The notes under the pieces are model-generated. The model was not told the origin of the DNA. It did no database searches and saw only the letters and a program-made list of their open reading frames with translations. Source: Hsuehochloa calcarea (lineage: Eukaryota; Streptophyta; Magnoliopsida; Poales; Poaceae). From it: DNA of 64,000 nt. The stretch lies in the NCBI GenBank assembly GCA_036346395.1, contig CM070613.1, forward strand, positions 21,260,818-21,324,817. Reading direction: 5' to 3'. A program made the position numbers and the translations under genes. Positions 43,173-54,136 of this stretch are shown here, one piece after another (positions within the stretch are counted from its first letter, which is position 1; every line of letters begins with the position of its first letter).

Positions 43173-45779
43173 TATGGATGCAACGAGGATATGCTCCTAA
43201 TCTTAGGATGATGACACAGTTGGCGATAGTAATGATGGTTTGTCTAAAAACATATTTTCAGGAAAATCAAGTTTGGTGTCAAACCTCAGGAGGTCAAATC
43301 GACCCTGGTGGCGGTTTGACCGACCGAGGGAAAGGTCAAATGGCCAGCGGTCTGACCGGCCAAAAAAGTCACCTTCGAATTTTGGCAAACCTGATCAAAC
43401 ATTCATGTGGTTATTTTAGGAGATGTGCTTACACTAGGTTTCATGGAAAATGGAGCATCAGGGCAAAACTAGATAAAGTTTTTCCGAAATGTCCAAAGAT
43501 GCAACTCTATGATGCTGTCTAACGGAGATGATTTACTTGTACTTAGGAATCTAGGACTACGACCAGTTCAAGAAGGTCTACGGCCAGTTCCGCGGGGTCT
43601 ACGACCACTTCAAGAAGGCCTACGACCAGTTTCACTAGTACTCGCCGAGCCCAGTACTCGTTGGACAAAATCTACGACCAGAGATAGCATGGACTCCTCA
43701 AGACCACATCAGGACCAGTCCTACAACCAGGTCTTCGACCAGAGATACACGATATGAATAGTGAATAAGGTGCTACGTCACTTTTTTGAACTTAATAGGG
43801 CCTTATAAGTGTGTCGAGGTCGGAGTCTAGGTTGTGTACGCCTCTTCCCGCGGTTGCACAACCCTAGGTTGACCTCCTCACGCTCCCCTATATATATACA
43901 ATAGCCGTCATAGTTTAGCGTGTGTTTTTCTTTGAGATTATTCTCTTAGCAATCTCGCCTCACGTTCGGTTGAGGAACCCCACATTGTGAGCTTCATCTA
44001 TATTCGTAATACAATATTAGATTGCATCTTCTACTTTCTTGCTTGTGTTCTCGATTCGCATGTAGGAGATAGCCTTCTTAGCAAGGTCAACCGCGTTCGG
44101 CACGGTTGATAACCATCGGAGCAGTGGTGTAGTGATTGCGAGGGGTTTGATCTGTATTGGTCGGAGCCTTCGGATCATCAACGTCGAGTTCTCCACAATC
44201 GACTTATCAGTACCTTTCAGAAGATCGGGCCACCGACACATCAGCATCGATGATCGTGGGTTAGGTCAATTTCATGGGTTTCAATGTAGATATGTTGTAT
44301 GATACATATTTTTACTAATACGGGTCAAATTGTGAAGAACTTGTGCCCGAATCGATTTTTTGGTCTATTGTTGTGCAGGTGGCTTAGAAGTCAACGACGG
44401 TCAATAGCGAGGATGATCGGAACTAGGCTTAGAGAGCTGAGGTCCAAAACAATCTAGAATGTCGGGTGAAGTCATTGAACTCAAGTAGGACGCAACATAG
44501 ACACAAATGACCGAACGAGAAGTTCGGTGCGGCAGGTTGCATCAAGCGGCGCGGGGGTCCGTGCAAGTGTCATGGTGGTTTCGGTGGAAGCTGGATAGGA
44601 GAGACTTATCGACAGGAAGAGAGTCATTGATCAACTTACATGTTGTGAAGTATGAGATTGCTTTATGATGATTGTACTTAGTCTTTGGGGAAGGATGAAT
44701 AATGGTTATTTTTATATTTTCACAAAAATACCGTCTTGGTGACCTTTGGAAAACCCACGGCGCAAGACGATGCAAGGAGAGGCGGTTTAGGTCAAGTGAA
44801 GGCAAAGTTCACGAAGAGATTGATTCAGTAATCCCGGTTCGTCACTCGCTTTGAGAAGTGTGCGTGAGTATAGACCCGTTTGTGTGTGAGCTTAATAAGT
44901 GTCTGTTAGGATTTTCTCTCTAAATCTAGCCTCAACTGTAAAAGGGAGTGGTCCAGATTTGGAGCCCCCAATGTCTTCCAAGTGAAAATCCTAATTTGTG
45001 ATTTAGGGGGAAAGTGGAATTGTCGAGGCTTGGGTTTGTGTGAGATGGATTGATGCTCAAGTGTTGAGCTTTTATTCTTTATGGTAGAGTGACTGTAAAC
45101 CAACAATCTTCTCAAATCAATCCAAGCAAGATTTCCATAAGATGATCTCTTCTTGTTCTTGCTATCTCTTTCGTGACTTTTGGGCTTTTGCTTTTTCTTT
45201 TTATTTTCTTGGTTTCCATACTGTGATCTAGCTTGCTAGAACATGTGGGAATACATCTAAAATCATCTTGATCATCATTCACACACGAGCAAGTTTTTGG
45301 ATTAAAGTTTGAATTTTCTTGGTTCATGTGTCATATTGCCCTCATCTAAGAAATTCATAGAATATTGGCTTCAATATTCCCGATCGTTAATTGAAACAGG
45401 TTTCTGACATTCTTGATGAGCTATGGTTGAAATTTCAGGGGATTTGGATCACCGGATCAAAAGTTGAGTCAATGTGTGATCTTCAAATCATGTTGATTTT
45501 ACTATTCATCCTTATTAAAGGTCTGAATGGTTGGGAAAAGGTCTGACCGCCTTTCTTGAGAGGTCAGACTGACCATAGTTACAGTCAGACTGATCTCTAT
45601 GAAGTTTTTGGTGTTATTGGTTGGTCGGTTTCAACACAAGATTTCTTCTTTACTTATAATCTCTGATCTTCATAGCTTCCATAGCTATTGAGGTGGAGAA
45701 GAAGAAGTTGAAATCGATCGAGGGTCAAGAAATAGTATAACTCCGACTCACCCCCTCTAGTTGTCGTTTCGGTCCAACA
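43173..45779 (+). mobile_element. Solo LTR, copia type, 2.6 kb
   Basis: The start (TATGGATGCAACGAGGATAT, then CTTAGGATGATG) aligns with the LTR start at 54137. The end CACCCCCTCTAGTTGTCG...CGGTCCAACA at 45779 is the family's LTR end. Flanks are aagca (43168-43172) and aaata (45780-45784), only 3 of 5 alike, so the duplication is weak. No internal sequence remains. The LTR holds CGGTCTGACCGGCC motifs and a 21-bp minisatellite. Confidence 0.72.
43557..43636 (+). repeat. 21-bp minisatellite, 3.8 copies
   Basis: Units of 21 bp begin at 43557, 43578, 43599 and 43620, with consensus CTACGACCAGTTCAAGAAGG plus one base. The unit length keeps a reading frame open, which explains a spurious repetitive open frame here. 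Confidence 0.88.
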
Positions 45780-46061
45780 AAATACGAGTCTAGATAGTAG
45801 ATTTGTAGGTACCTCTAGTTGGCTATGTCGACCTCCGGGAATGCATAAGCAGGGAACAAAACATAAGCAAAGCAAAGAGAGTGGAGTTGCTTAGGTTAGG
45901 CCCACCAATTGGCGTCACGTCCTCCAGCTACGTAGAGAGGCCTAATTATGAAATCAAGGTCACGTTTTGTGCCGTCGGTTCGCATAGTTGTCATGCTTTG
46001 TTGCTAATCCTTCGTTGAAGCTGGTTGATCCTTGAATGACACGAACGTTGACCAAGGGGAG
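45780..46061 (-). mobile_element. Probable gypsy LTR fragment left of the hAT element
   Basis: Lies between the solo LTR and the hAT left end. It probably continues at 51367 beyond the hAT element, since the hAT target duplication joins the two. No coding sequence. Confidence 0.4.
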
Positions 46062-46189
46062 CAGTGGCGAAGCCAGGATTTTGACGATGGGGGTGCAAAC
46101 TTAAGACACATCCGTTCTAACACAAGTTCAAATGGCATAGTACATAAGTTCAAATGTGTCCTATTACATATTCGCACTATAACCAACAT

Positions 46190-46725
46190 CACAAAATATT
46201 TTAGAAAACAACAACTTCATACGGTATTCCTTCGTGCATTGAAAGCGATTGATGACAGCATCATCACTAACTTGTAGAAAAAAATTAACGCTCAATGTAT
46301 ATAACTAAGCAATCATTCAAGTGTTGTTCACCTATGCTATTTCTTAGCTTGTTCTTCACATGATTCATTGCCGAAAATACACTCTCTACCCTTGCAGTAG
46401 CCAAAGGAAGGATCAATACCAATTTGAACAGCAAATAAACAAGTTTATAGCGATCATTCTTCTTTGTCTCAACAAGTTTAATAGAGTGCTCACCGAGATT
46501 CTTTACTTCTCGAAACCCTGTATCTTGATGTATGTCAGTGATAAACATATTAAGTTGCAAAGAAAGTTAGATCAAATATGTGTTCGAGAAATCTTTAGGA
46601 TAAAACTTAGCAAGTTTAAGAACTTTATCCTTGTCATATGAACAAATGAATCAGCAGGATGCAAAGATGTCATGCAAAGAAGTAACTCTGTATTAACTTC
46701 ATTAAACCTGTCATAAGAAGCAAAT
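46190..46725 (-). pseudogene. hAT transposase C-terminal fragment (dimerisation domain)
   Basis: The minus-strand reading KLVLILPLATARVESVFSAM followed by VKNKLRNSIGEQHLNDCLVI is the hAT C-terminal dimerisation motif of the DUF4371-type plant group. Upstream, in shifted frames, are RFNEVNTELLLCM and FYPKDFS-like blocks (46580-46725). After the motif a stop is followed by a decayed tail. The catalytic core is absent. Confidence 0.83.
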
Positions 46726-46840
46726 GTATTAGTAGGAAGCAAAGATGCCTGGATGGGCAGATAGCACTTAGGCCTGGCGCCTCCTTGACTAGTTGACTAT
46801 TTGACTTAGGCTTGATTCTCATATTCTGTTGGGCCTAATG

Positions 46841-46849
46841 CTAAATAGG
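46841..46849. other. 9-bp target site duplication (left) of the Mutator-like element
   Basis: ctaaatagg here is repeated exactly at 51231-51239, flanking perfectly matching terminal repeat ends. A 9-bp duplication is diagnostic of Mutator-superfamily insertion. Confidence 0.92.
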
Positions 46850-47372
46850 GAATTTTTTGCCGATACGGCCGATTTTCACACCGTATTAGCAGTTTTAACC
46901 ACCGCGCGCACGTATTAGCAAAAATGGTAAAATGGCGCCGGCGGGCGGCGCTTCGCGCCGCGTGGGCGACACGTCGCCTTGGCGCGCAGCGCGGCGCGCG
47001 ACCGGCGCACGCCAGCGCGGCGCAGCGGCGCGGGCGTGACATGGCGCGCCGCGCGCGCCACCGCCCGCCTCGCCCGCCACGCCACGCGCGCGCGAAGGCG
47101 GGCGCGCGCCGGCCCGTGACGTGGCGCCGCGCGCGCGCCGCCACGCCACGCTGTTGGCGCTGGGTGGGCATCTTGCGCACATTGGCGCATGCCCACCAGC
47201 GCATGACCAATTAGGTTAGTTTAGGGTTAGGTTAGAATAGAGTATAAATTTGAAAAAATTGAAATATATAGCATATTACATCAAAAAATTACAAAATTTT
47301 TTGTGGGGGTTTCTCACATATTGTATTTGTTTGTGTAATTTTTTTATTAATTTATTTGTTAAGAATTGTTTG
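46850..47372 (+). repeat. Left terminal inverted repeat of the Mutator-like element
   Basis: Three zones: an AT/GC mixed outer end, a very GC-rich core (46930-47200, dense GCGCGC and CGCC), and an inner AT-rich zone starting with TTAGGTTAGTTTAGGGTTAG telomere-like sequence, then GTGGGGGTTTCTCACATATT and ending AAGAATTGTTTG. The right copy is the reverse complement with small insertions and deletions. Confidence 0.9.
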
Positions 47373-47932
47373 ATATAAATGCGTGTTTATACAAAGTAAT
47401 AAATGTGTGTCGAATGTGCTTTCGTACATATCAATTAATGTACTTCATATGCTCATTTTGCTAGGTCATATGGTCATTATGATATCTGTGACATGTGCTC
47501 ATTTGCTGGAGATTGTAATGTGGCCTTTGAAGGCACTTGCTGCCAAGTGTTGATTGTAATGCTTCGGTTCATGCATGTGGTTTAACTTTGCACCGAAAGT
47601 TTGGATGAAATGTTATCTCGTGACTCTCTTTGATGATTGCAGTGGATATAAAATGATTCCCTTTGATGATTGCAGTGCATATATATTGGAGAGAGCGACC
47701 GCGCGATTTCATTTCGCAGTCGCTCGCTCGCTCGTTCTTCTGCTAAGTTGCTCGCTCGTTCTTCTGCTAAGTTCATATCGCAGTCACTCGCTCGCTCCTC
47801 TGCCCATTCTTTTCTTTTCATGCGCTTGCTCTCTCGATTATATTTCAACGTTATTAACCGTCGTCGTCGTTCGCAGGTAGGTTTATCGTAATTTTTAATT
47901 TAGCTATATTCTTCTATGTTTAATTAGCCACA
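47373..47932 (+). promoter_or_regulatory. Putative promoter and leader of the mobile-domain gene
   Basis: It includes GATATAAAATG (about 47645) and CATATATATTGG (about 47678) TATA candidates, two copies of CTTTGATGATTGCAGTG, two copies of TTGCTCGCTCGTTCTTCTGC-like units (47700-47790), and a possible leader intron (GTAGGTTT near 47877 to TTGCTAG near 47965). Confidence 0.4.
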
Positions 47933-50512
47933 TTGTCAGTAATGTTCGCTATGTATGTTTTGCTAGTCATGTCTCTACTAGGAGCTACTAGAACAATTCT
48001 CGATGAGGACCACCGTGCAAGCCGTGGCTCACCGTGGCGTAGATGGCCCTCCGCCCGGGCGCTTGGGCGGGAGGGGCGGTGGGCGGTGAGCGATCGTTAC
48101 GCCCCGATCCTCCGGGAGACGGGCTTGTTGCCCTTTGCGAGGATGGTGTCCTTCCAACGTGGGTTCACCCTAGACGGCAGCCTGTTGTCCGCACTTGTGG
48201 ACCGGTGGAGGCCCGAGACGCACACCTTCCATTTTCGGTGGGGTGAGATGACGATCACCCTACAGGACGTCTCGTTCTTGACTGGTCTCCCGATCCGGGG
48301 TGTGCCGCTTGTTCCGGGCCCTCCGAGAGCGGATCGAAGGTTAGGCCGAGCGGCGGTTTGGCCAACTCTCGTCGGAGGGTGCACGTGGCGTCCCTCGGGC
48401 TTGGCCGAGGCGATTCGGCGAATGCCGCAGGTGCACTGAGGCGTCGTTAGGACGCATCTCGTTGCTTACCTTCTCCAGCTCTTTGGTTGGGTCCTGTTTC
48501 CAACCACAAAGGGCGATTTTTTGAACCCCAGCTTCATCCGCGTCGCCGAGTCTTTGGTTGACGCGGGGGCTGAGCCGATGCCGCAGTACAGCTGAGATAC
48601 CGGGATCACCGTCCTTTGCGCTTCATACCGAGGGTTGTGTGGCGCCGCGCGGCGGTGTGGTAGCAACTCGCCGTGTGCTACGTGCTCCTGCAGCTGTGGA
48701 GTTGGGAGCACTTCCCTGTTGGGCGGCCGACCATTGAGACAGCGGCGCACCCGTACCCTCTCCCACATGACCACATAGACGTGCCCACCATGGGCTTACG
48801 GTGGACTGCCGCCCGTCGTCTGCGCTGGGCCAACGAGTTCGATTCATTGCACGAGAGCGACATCATCTGGTGTCCATGGCATGCTGATTTTCTGCTCGCG
48901 GTTGCGCCGCACGGGCTGTCTGCGCAATGCGTCGAGGATCGATTATTGTGGACGACGACCTGCCACCTGGTGTTCTCACATATGGTGGAGCCTTACGTAC
49001 GCAGCCGCTGTATGCATGTCTGACGATTTTGTCGGTACCAGCTCGTGCCCCCCGAACGGCAGGCCCCTGGAGCGAGCTGTACACCTGTGAGTCAAATTTC
49101 ATCCAAGTAATTTTTGCAGTCCTTACGTCTTCTTTTGTAACATTAATCTTTCCGAAAATGCAGGCAATCGAGGTCGGGTGGGCATATTTCGGACTGGCAA
49201 ATGCACCAGCACCAGTGGATTGCGACATGGATTAACAGGATGCACGTGGATGTATGGCATGAGCAGCGTCCATATGACCCTGAGTCGTACGCTGCGTACA
49301 TGGAGTGGTACATGCCACAACGCGCGCAAGACTCACCATTCCTCCTCCGAGCGCCTGAGGAGGTGACATTTCGACGCACCAAGAGAGCCTCGCGCCGACG
49401 TCACGGCCGTCCACGGCGCTTCAAGACATGGCGACACCGCACGACACTTACAACCTCAGTTCGCGATTTTGTTGGCGATATTCGTATTTTTGTTAATGAA
49501 CCTGTTACATATGTCACTACAGTTCGAGCGGGCGGTGCGCGTCCAGAGCGCAGCGGACGAGGCCCAACTCAGCCCAGATAGAACCCCGGCGGTATATAAA
49601 AAAGTTTTGAAGCACATCTCGGCGGAGATGAAGAAGATAATAAAGAACTTGAGCTGTGGTCGTTCGAGGGACGACGTCTTGCGCATCGGGCACGAAGTGG
49701 GGGGGCCGTGCTCACCCGCTAGGTCACCACGACCTAGCGAGTCCGGCAGGCGTCGTAGCGTTCCCCGTCGGTCATCTGCGGGCCAGGTCGCCGCACAGGT
49801 AAGTCGCTATGTACAAATTTACATTAAGTTTTGTAATTATGCCTTACGTTCCGCTAACATCATGCCGTTCTCTCGCCGTAGGTCCGTCGGGATGAATCAC
49901 TTCTGTCGTCCGGACCCGGTACACAGCCTGCCGCCCCCCCTCGGTTATCTGCACTGCACATCCGGGAGGTACGAGGTTCTTAGTTTACATCCAGAGTGTT
50001 CATTTGTACTAACATCGTTTCGTCTTGCAGCCTTCAGCCCGTGGGGGTGACGGCCAGTTCACATCGACTGATGACGACGATACGGGCCTCCCAGCTCCTA
50101 CCAGGGAGCAGTACACGACGCCAGGGCAAGGACAATGGCAGCCAGGGTTTTTAGCGTCGCAGGCGAGCTCCTCGGGTTATTGCCCCGTCACGCTCAAGAG
50201 CAGATGTCCTCCGGGTTCGGTGCCCCACGGTATACTCCAGGCGAGAGTTCATCCGCGCAACCGGAGTTGCAGGAATCGTACCCCCAGAGTGGTTTTCTAG
50301 CCTCCGTCGTGGATGAATTCCTCGGAAGTGTCCCCCAGGTCGGCACGTCTCATCACGACGACATGTACGCCTACCAGACTCTGCTCCAGACTCGATCCAT
50401 GGTCCACCTCGCCTCAACGGTCTCGTACCCCCTCCGAACCGACACGCGTTCTCGAGAGCGGTGGGCGTATTCCACGGTCATGCTCGGCGCAAAACAAGGC
50501 GCGCACGCGTGA
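47933..50512 (+). pseudogene. Plant mobile domain (MAIN/MAIL-like) protein, transposon-borne
   Basis: 47933-48437 reads SDRYAPILRETGLLPFARM and FHFRWGEMTITLQDVSFLTG, then LPIRGVPLV, the core signature of the plant mobile domain (PF10536). After two in-frame stops (48438 and about 48594) and a frameshift, 48673-49023 reads VCYVLLQLWSWEHF-like residues, PYPLPHDHIDVPTMGLRW and SDIIWCPWHADFLLAVAPHG. Further exons read SDWQMHQHQWIATW with RPYDPESYAAYMEWYMP (after an intron at about 49088-49163) and FERAVRVQSAADEAQLS (after about 49520), ending at 50512. Cellular relatives act in meristem maintenance and transposon silencing; transposon-borne copies have unknown roles. Stops make this copy defective. 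Confidence 0.85.
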
Positions 50513-50650
50513 GCGCGCCAGCAGAGGAGAGAGTAGTAGTGGCTGACGAGTGAGCCGTATAGTATCACGTGTTATGCGATTTTCATTGTACTACATGCTT
50601 GTTATCGCTATTTCGTATGAGTGTCTTGTTCGTATTAATCAATAAACGTA
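50513..50650 (+). other. 3' flank of the mobile-domain gene
   Basis: A short untranslated stretch after the terminal stop, running into the right terminal repeat. No AATAAA was confirmed, although ATCAATAAACG at about 50637 is a near match to a plant polyadenylation signal. Confidence 0.4.
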
Positions 50651-51230
50651 CAAACAATTCTTAACAAATAAATTAATAAAAAAATTACACAAACAAATAC
50701 AATATGTGAGAAACCCCCACAAAAAAATTTGCAATTTTTTGATATAATATGCTATATATTTCAATTTTTCAAATTTATACTCTATTCTAACCTAACCCTA
50801 AACTAACCTAATTAACCTAACCTAAACTAACCTAACCCTAAACTAACCTAATTGGTGGCGCGGTGGGCATGCGCCGGTACATGGGCAGATGCCCACCCGC
50901 CGCCAGTGGCGTGGCGTGGCGGGCGGGCGGGCGCGCGCCCGGCGCCACGTCCACGCGTGCGCGCGCGAGCGCGCGCGCGCGCGCTGCGTGATGTGCGGCG
51001 GCGCGCTGGCGCGCGCCGCGCCACGCCACTGTGTTGGCCGCGCGCCGCGCCGCTTGCCGCGCTGGCGTGGCGGCGGGCGTAGCGCCGGCGCCGCTCGCGC
51101 CCGCGGCGCGTGTCGCGCCATGCGCGCGCGCGCGCCGACTGCGCCCGGCCCGCCATTTTTTCTAATACGTGTGCGCGGTGGTTAAAACTGCTAATATGGT
51201 GTGAAAATCGGCCGTATCGGCAAAAAATTC
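50651..51230 (-). repeat. Right terminal inverted repeat of the Mutator-like element
   Basis: Reverse complement of 46850-47372, with a tandemly doubled CCTAACCCTAAACTAACCTA segment (about 50790-50850) and a differently rearranged GCGCGC core (50870-51150). The outer 80 bp are nearly identical to the left end. Confidence 0.9.
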
Positions 51231-51239
51231 CTAAATAGG
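51231..51239. other. 9-bp target site duplication (right)
   Basis: Exact copy of 46841-46849. Confidence 0.92.
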
Positions 51240-51366
51240 TTGTCAGAAGTTGATAAATATGTATATTAGTATGTGTAATGTATACTTTATTAAGAAGGGT
51301 ATATATTAGGTTTTTGTACAAAAATTTTGGGGGTCTAACTGGACCCCATGCATCACTGCAGGGGAG

Positions 51367-52787
51367 CACGGGGAGTCTCCCCCAACCGTTCTCTTTTTCC
51401 TCTTATGTTTTACGGCCGAGGGCTTGGGCTCGCGTCTCGGATGGATGTGCGTGGTTGGCCCTGGGTGCGACCCTTGCCCATCGTTTCGGTCCATCACCGT
51501 TCCTCCCTATCCTCTTTTTCCCACGATTGACAGCCAAGCTGTTCCCCACTCGACACACGTCCCCCTCCAAATCCGAACTCCACACATACTTCTCCTCCCG
51601 TAATCTCTGGGGTGACCCAGCTTCACGTCGACTCCACGCGATCTGGACGCCGGGCGATGACACCACTCATCAGCGCCGTGTTCCACCGTTAAACCGCCAA
51701 CCAGGGACGGATTGTCCCTTCGGTGCGAGGTAGGGCGGCCGCCAAATCTGCCTCGTCAAACGGACCCTCCTCCCCGCCTCCTAATACCCGGTGGACGCGA
51801 GGGAAGAAAGCTTACCCGAGAGGTGAGCAAGAGGGGTTTCTTCTTTCTCAGCCACCGAGAGAAGGAATGGCCGAAATGCACGGTTGGGAGGGAGTATTAA
51901 CCCCGGGAAGATGACCGAGTTGAGGTGGTGTGAGATAGCGAAGCTCTAGCTCCAGGACTAGTCGATGTAGGTGGCGGATTGACACAGTGGACTGGCACGG
52001 AGTAGAGCTCGACGGCCGTGTCGGGTTCGACTTCGGCGCGGGCGCCAGCGAGAGGAGGGACACGAGTTCGACAGGTGGCCTTACGGTGGCAACAGCTCGG
52101 CGCAACGCGAGCCGGACTCGGGCGCGGTCAGTGCACTAAGTTGGTTCGGTCTGGTCCAGTGGCTCGGGTCGGACTCAGGTTAGGTCGGTTCGGACCCGGT
52201 CGGAGCGTCCGGTCAAATTCGACTGGGTGGTCGAAATCGACTAAGTTGTCGAATTCGAGCAGGTGGTCGAATTCGAGTAGATAATTGAAATCGAGTGGCT
52301 AGTCGAAATCGAGTAGCTGATCGAAATCGAGTAGCTAAAAATCATTGGTTTCTACTTTGACTAGGCTACTAAAATTAGCAAATAAATCACTAAAATTCTG
52401 AAATTAATTAGAGGTTATTGGGATGACCTAGTACCCACACAAATTTTCAAACCATACTGTTCGCGTTTTATTTGCATATTTTACATTCAAAACTGCAGGG
52501 CTAAATAGAAATTTGGTTTGAATTTTCTCAATGGCGAATTAAGTTCTATAAATTTTGAAGAAATTCATATTTATTCATGATAAAATATTATAGTATTTCA
52601 ATAAATTATTTTATAGAAGCCTTCGTAAGGACTTATTTCTATTTTTATTTGGAGGAGTTGATTTAGGTTAAAGTTTAATCTTTGTTTAAAAATTTTCAAG
52701 TACAATAAATGATGCAATGCTTCAAAAACAATATGCATGCTGATGAGATGCATACTAATTATCATTAATTAACTTGGGGTGGTGACA
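51367..52787 (-). repeat. Gypsy LTR, antisense, interrupted by the hAT element
   Basis: The right edge is TGTCACCACCCC on the minus strand, directly after an AAGGGGAGAGGTT polypurine tract (52788-52800), as expected for a 3' LTR. The LTR runs leftwards through a GC-rich middle with GGTCGAATTCGAGTAG-type short repeats (52225-52340) to the hAT insertion and probably on to 45780-46061. Confidence 0.65.
52225..52340 (+). repeat. TGGTCGAAATCGAGTAGC-type short tandem repeats
   Basis: An 18-19-bp unit such as GGTCGAATTCGAGTAG recurs about six times with point changes, inside the gypsy LTR. Confidence 0.75.
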
Positions 52788-54136
52788 AACCTCTCCCCTT
52801 ATAAAGATCTCACCCTGAGATTCCGATAGTTTGGACATTGGACCAGAAGACTGCAAGAGAAATCTGTTGTCTTGATTTCCTTCTAAGATACTGCTAAGAT
52901 ATTCCAACAAGGATACAAAGCATTTCCAATACATTTTCTTTCCCAGTGCTTTATTTAACCTTTCCTTTCCTAATTCGAATGCACTTCAGATAGAATGAAA
53001 AAGATCAGGATACCGGTTCGTATCCGGTCTTCATGCTCCCAAGTCGTTTCATCTTCAGTATGGTTGCTCCACTGAATTTTCACGAACTTGATGATACGAT
53101 TTCTCATCTTGCGCTCCGCTTCTTCAAGAATGCGAACCTGGTGCTCCCGATAAGAAAGATCGGGTTGCAAGTCAAGTTCTTCCAACTCAGTTGCTTCGGT
53201 TGGAACTCAAAGGCACTTCTTCAGTTGTGAGACATGAAACACGTTATGCACATCTGAGAGTGATGGTGGCAACTCCAATTAATAGGCCATCGATCCTTGC
53301 TTCGCTAGAATTCGTAATTGCCTGATGTAGTGAGGTGTCAATTTGCTTTTGATTTGGAAACGATGTGTTCCTTTCATCAGAGAGACTTTAAGGTAAACAT
53401 GATCGTCCAACTCAAAACTCAACTCACGACAACGACGGTCAGCATACGACTTCTGACGAGATTGAGCCGTCCGAGGTCACTCACGGATCACACAAACTTG
53501 CTCTTCGACTTCCTCCACCAAGGTCGGTCCATAGAATGGTCTCTTCCCAGTCTCAGACCTGTTCAAAGGTGTCATACAAGCTCTCCCATACAGTGCCTCG
53601 AAAGGTGACATTTGTATGCTCGATTGGAAGCTATTGTTGTACGAGAACTCCGCAAATGGTTAGCACTTCTCCAAATTCTTGTCATAGGACAGCACACATG
53701 CTCGGAGAAGGTCTTCTAAAATTTGCTTCACCCTTTCAGTTTGCCGATCCGTTTGCGGGTGGTATGCGGTGCTAAAAGGTAGGTTGGTCCCCATTGCTTC
53801 ATGTAGGCATCTCCAGAAGTAAGATGTAAACTAAAAGCCTCGATTTGAAACGATCACCTTGGGTACACCGTGGAGATAAACTATCCTTCCCCTTGAAAGT
53901 GGTTTTGACGGGAATGAAATAGGAAACCTTCGTCAGATGGTCAACTATTACCCATATTGAATCAAATCCAGTTTGAGTCCTTGGAAGGCCGGTGACGAAG
54001 TCCATCCCGACTTCCTCCCATTTCCACTTGGGAATGGGCAGCGGTTGGAGTGTACCCACTGGCTTCAAATGCTCAGCCTTAACTCTTTGGCACACATCGC
54101 ACTCAGCAACATAATATGCGATTTGTTGCTTCATTC
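52788..54136 (-). pseudogene. Gypsy pol 3' part: integrase and chromodomain
   Basis: Minus strand: 54136-53850 reads YYVAECDVCQRVKAEHLKP, KWKWEEVGMDFVTGLPRTQT and FDSIWVIVDHLTKVSYFIPV, the zinc-binding end and catalytic start of integrase. Decayed central and C-terminal pieces follow (53800-53230). 53185-52970 ends in VKIQWSNHTEDETTWEHED, the chromodomain-like tail. Upstream pol is missing because a copia element interrupts at 54137; it may resume beyond the window end. Stops and frameshifts are frequent. Confidence 0.85.

Larger units (their letters stand above)
46850..51230 (+). mobile_element. Mutator-like element (4.4 kb) encoding a plant mobile domain protein
   Basis: Long terminal inverted repeats, about 523 bp (46850-47372) and 580 bp (50651-51230), begin GAATTTTTTGCCGATACGGC and are flanked by the perfect 9-bp duplication ctaaatagg. 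Between them is a multi-exon, decayed gene of the plant mobile domain (aminotransferase-like) family. No MURA-type transposase, zinc finger or Ulp1-like protease was recognised. It could be a non-autonomous Mutator-like carrier or one whose mobility depends on another element. It is inserted inside a hAT remnant. Confidence 0.92.
46062..51358 (-). mobile_element. hAT transposon remnant carrying a nested Mutator-like element
   Basis: The left end CAGTGGCGAAGCCAGGATTT and right end CCCCATGCATCACTG form a short inverted terminus (CAGTG). Flanks are aaggggag (46054-46061) and caggggag (51359-51366), an 8-bp target duplication with one mismatch, the hAT hallmark. It contains the C-terminal part of a hAT transposase (46190-46725). 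Apart from the 4.4-kb Mutator-like insertion, only about 0.9 kb of hAT sequence remains, so most of the transposase was already deleted. Confidence 0.85.

Noticed and set aside
43509..43757. Repetitive frame with LRPVxxGLRP units
   Set aside because: Explained by the 21-bp minisatellite, whose length is a multiple of three.
46806..47214. Several open frames over 90 residues rich in Arg and Ala
   Set aside because: They lie inside the GC-rich terminal repeat of the Mutator-like element and recur as mirror frames in the other repeat.
47210..47240. TTTAGGG-like sequence as a possible telomere or interstitial telomere
   Set aside because: Only a few imperfect units, mirrored in both terminal repeats of a transposon.
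50838..51369. Arg/Ala-rich frames on both strands, one of 173 residues
   Set aside because: Same cause: GC-rich terminal inverted repeat without codon structure.
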